Made by a program: the position numbers and the translations under genes. The notes beneath the pieces were generated by a model that saw only the letters and a program-made list of their open reading frames with translations, did not search any database and was not told the DNA's origin. A DNA stretch of 64,000 bases from CAWEFA01 sp963851385 (GTDB lineage: Bacteria > Bacteroidota > Bacteroidia > Bacteroidales > DTGW01). Location: the NCBI GenBank assembly GCA_963851385.1, contig CAWKPE010000011.1, forward strand, positions 1 through 64,000, read 5' to 3'. Below, one piece after another: positions 63,797 through 64,000 of the stretch (position 1 is its first letter; every line of letters starts with the position of its first letter).

Positions 63797-64000
63797 ATGA
63801 AAAGAATCATTGTCGGTATTGATCCAGGTACTACAATAACCGGATATGGGGTTATTACAGTAAATGCAAAAAATCCTGTATTGATTACATTTGGGGTTAT
63901 CAATCTTTCAAAAATAAACGATCATTACGAAAAACTTCACAAAATATTTGAACGTACATTATCACTTATTGATGAATATAATGCTTCAGAACTTGCAATA
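63797..64000 (+). CDS. ruvC: Holliday-junction resolvase RuvC, N-terminal part (cut by window edge)
   Basis: The first 68 residues: RIIVGIDPGTTITGYGVI contains the catalytic Asp, followed by ITFGVINLS and HEKLHKIF-like sequence (YEKLHKIFERTLSLIDEY). This is the RuvC/RNase H fold start. The rest lies beyond 64000. Confidence 0.93.
   Translation, partial: MKRIIVGIDPGTTITGYGVITVNAKNPVLITFGVINLSKINDHYEKLHKIFERTLSLIDEYNASELAI

Noticed and set aside
1..64000. tRNA, rRNA and riboswitches
   Set aside because: No cloverleaf-like GC-rich segment, rRNA signature or known riboswitch core was recognised by eye; a covariance-model scan would be needed to exclude small RNAs.

Overview
The window is a chromosomal segment of an A+T-rich member of the Bacteroidota, most likely Bacteroidales-like. 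Evidence: an LpxC-FabZ fusion between lpxD and lpxA; gene sets common in that phylum (rplM-rpsI-rpsB-tsf; parA-parB-DUF5683-LysM transglycosylase; rsfS-ftsH-DUF2007-cdsA-psd); lipoproteins with short hydrophobic leaders ending in Cys; promoter-like sites of the TTTG/TAnnTTTG type; and no clear Shine-Dalgarno sites. No rRNA, tRNA or CRISPR array was found.

Layout. 0-0.6 kb: a cut gene and a HEPN-like small protein. 0.9-6.1 kb (+): HD phosphohydrolase and the lipid A genes lpxD, lpxC/fabZ, lpxA. 6.2-9.0 kb (-): ribosomal operon rplM-rpsI-rpsB-tsf with a promoter and a hairpin between rpsB and tsf. 9.1-12.9 kb (-): ABC-2 exporter with a ribokinase between its two subunits, and a methyltransferase. 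13.2-17.3 kb: RtcB ligase, a Cys-containing small protein, a Dam-type methylase/PD-(D/E)XK nuclease pair, and Tag glycosylase. 17.6-31.8 kb: mixed metabolic and envelope genes (TMTC-like TPR protein, GH127, Ppx/GppA, Nramp, MBL hydrolase, HAD, glutamine cyclotransferase, M28 peptidase, sigma-54-type regulator). 30.2-51.0 kb: a polysaccharide or glycan locus with many polytopic GT-C-like proteins, GT2 transferases, WecE- and WecD-like enzymes and methyltransferases. One membrane gene there is split by an IS1-family element and another is broken by frameshifts. 51.0-55.5 kb (-): transglycosylase, DUF5683, ParB, ParA. 56.0-56.6 kb (-): two Cys-rich mini-proteins. 56.8-64 kb (+): rsfS, ftsH, DUF2007, cdsA, psd, an oxidoreductase, an S41 peptidase and the start of ruvC.

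The strongest unannotated signal is a 123-bp non-autonomous element present twice in opposite orientation (12921-13043 and 27265-27387). The copies are about 97% identical by hand alignment, each has 18-bp terminal inverted repeats, and each is flanked by its own perfect 10-bp direct repeat. Inside are two palindromes of the TTCGACAAGCTCAG type, which also occur alone or decayed at 2165 and 61323. This suggests that a common REP-like palindrome has been mobilised as a MITE.

A caution: single-base frame breaks occur in ftsH (two), parB, the dam-like gene, two membrane genes and the IS transposase. ftsH and parB are normally needed, so many of these breaks may be residual sequencing or assembly indels.
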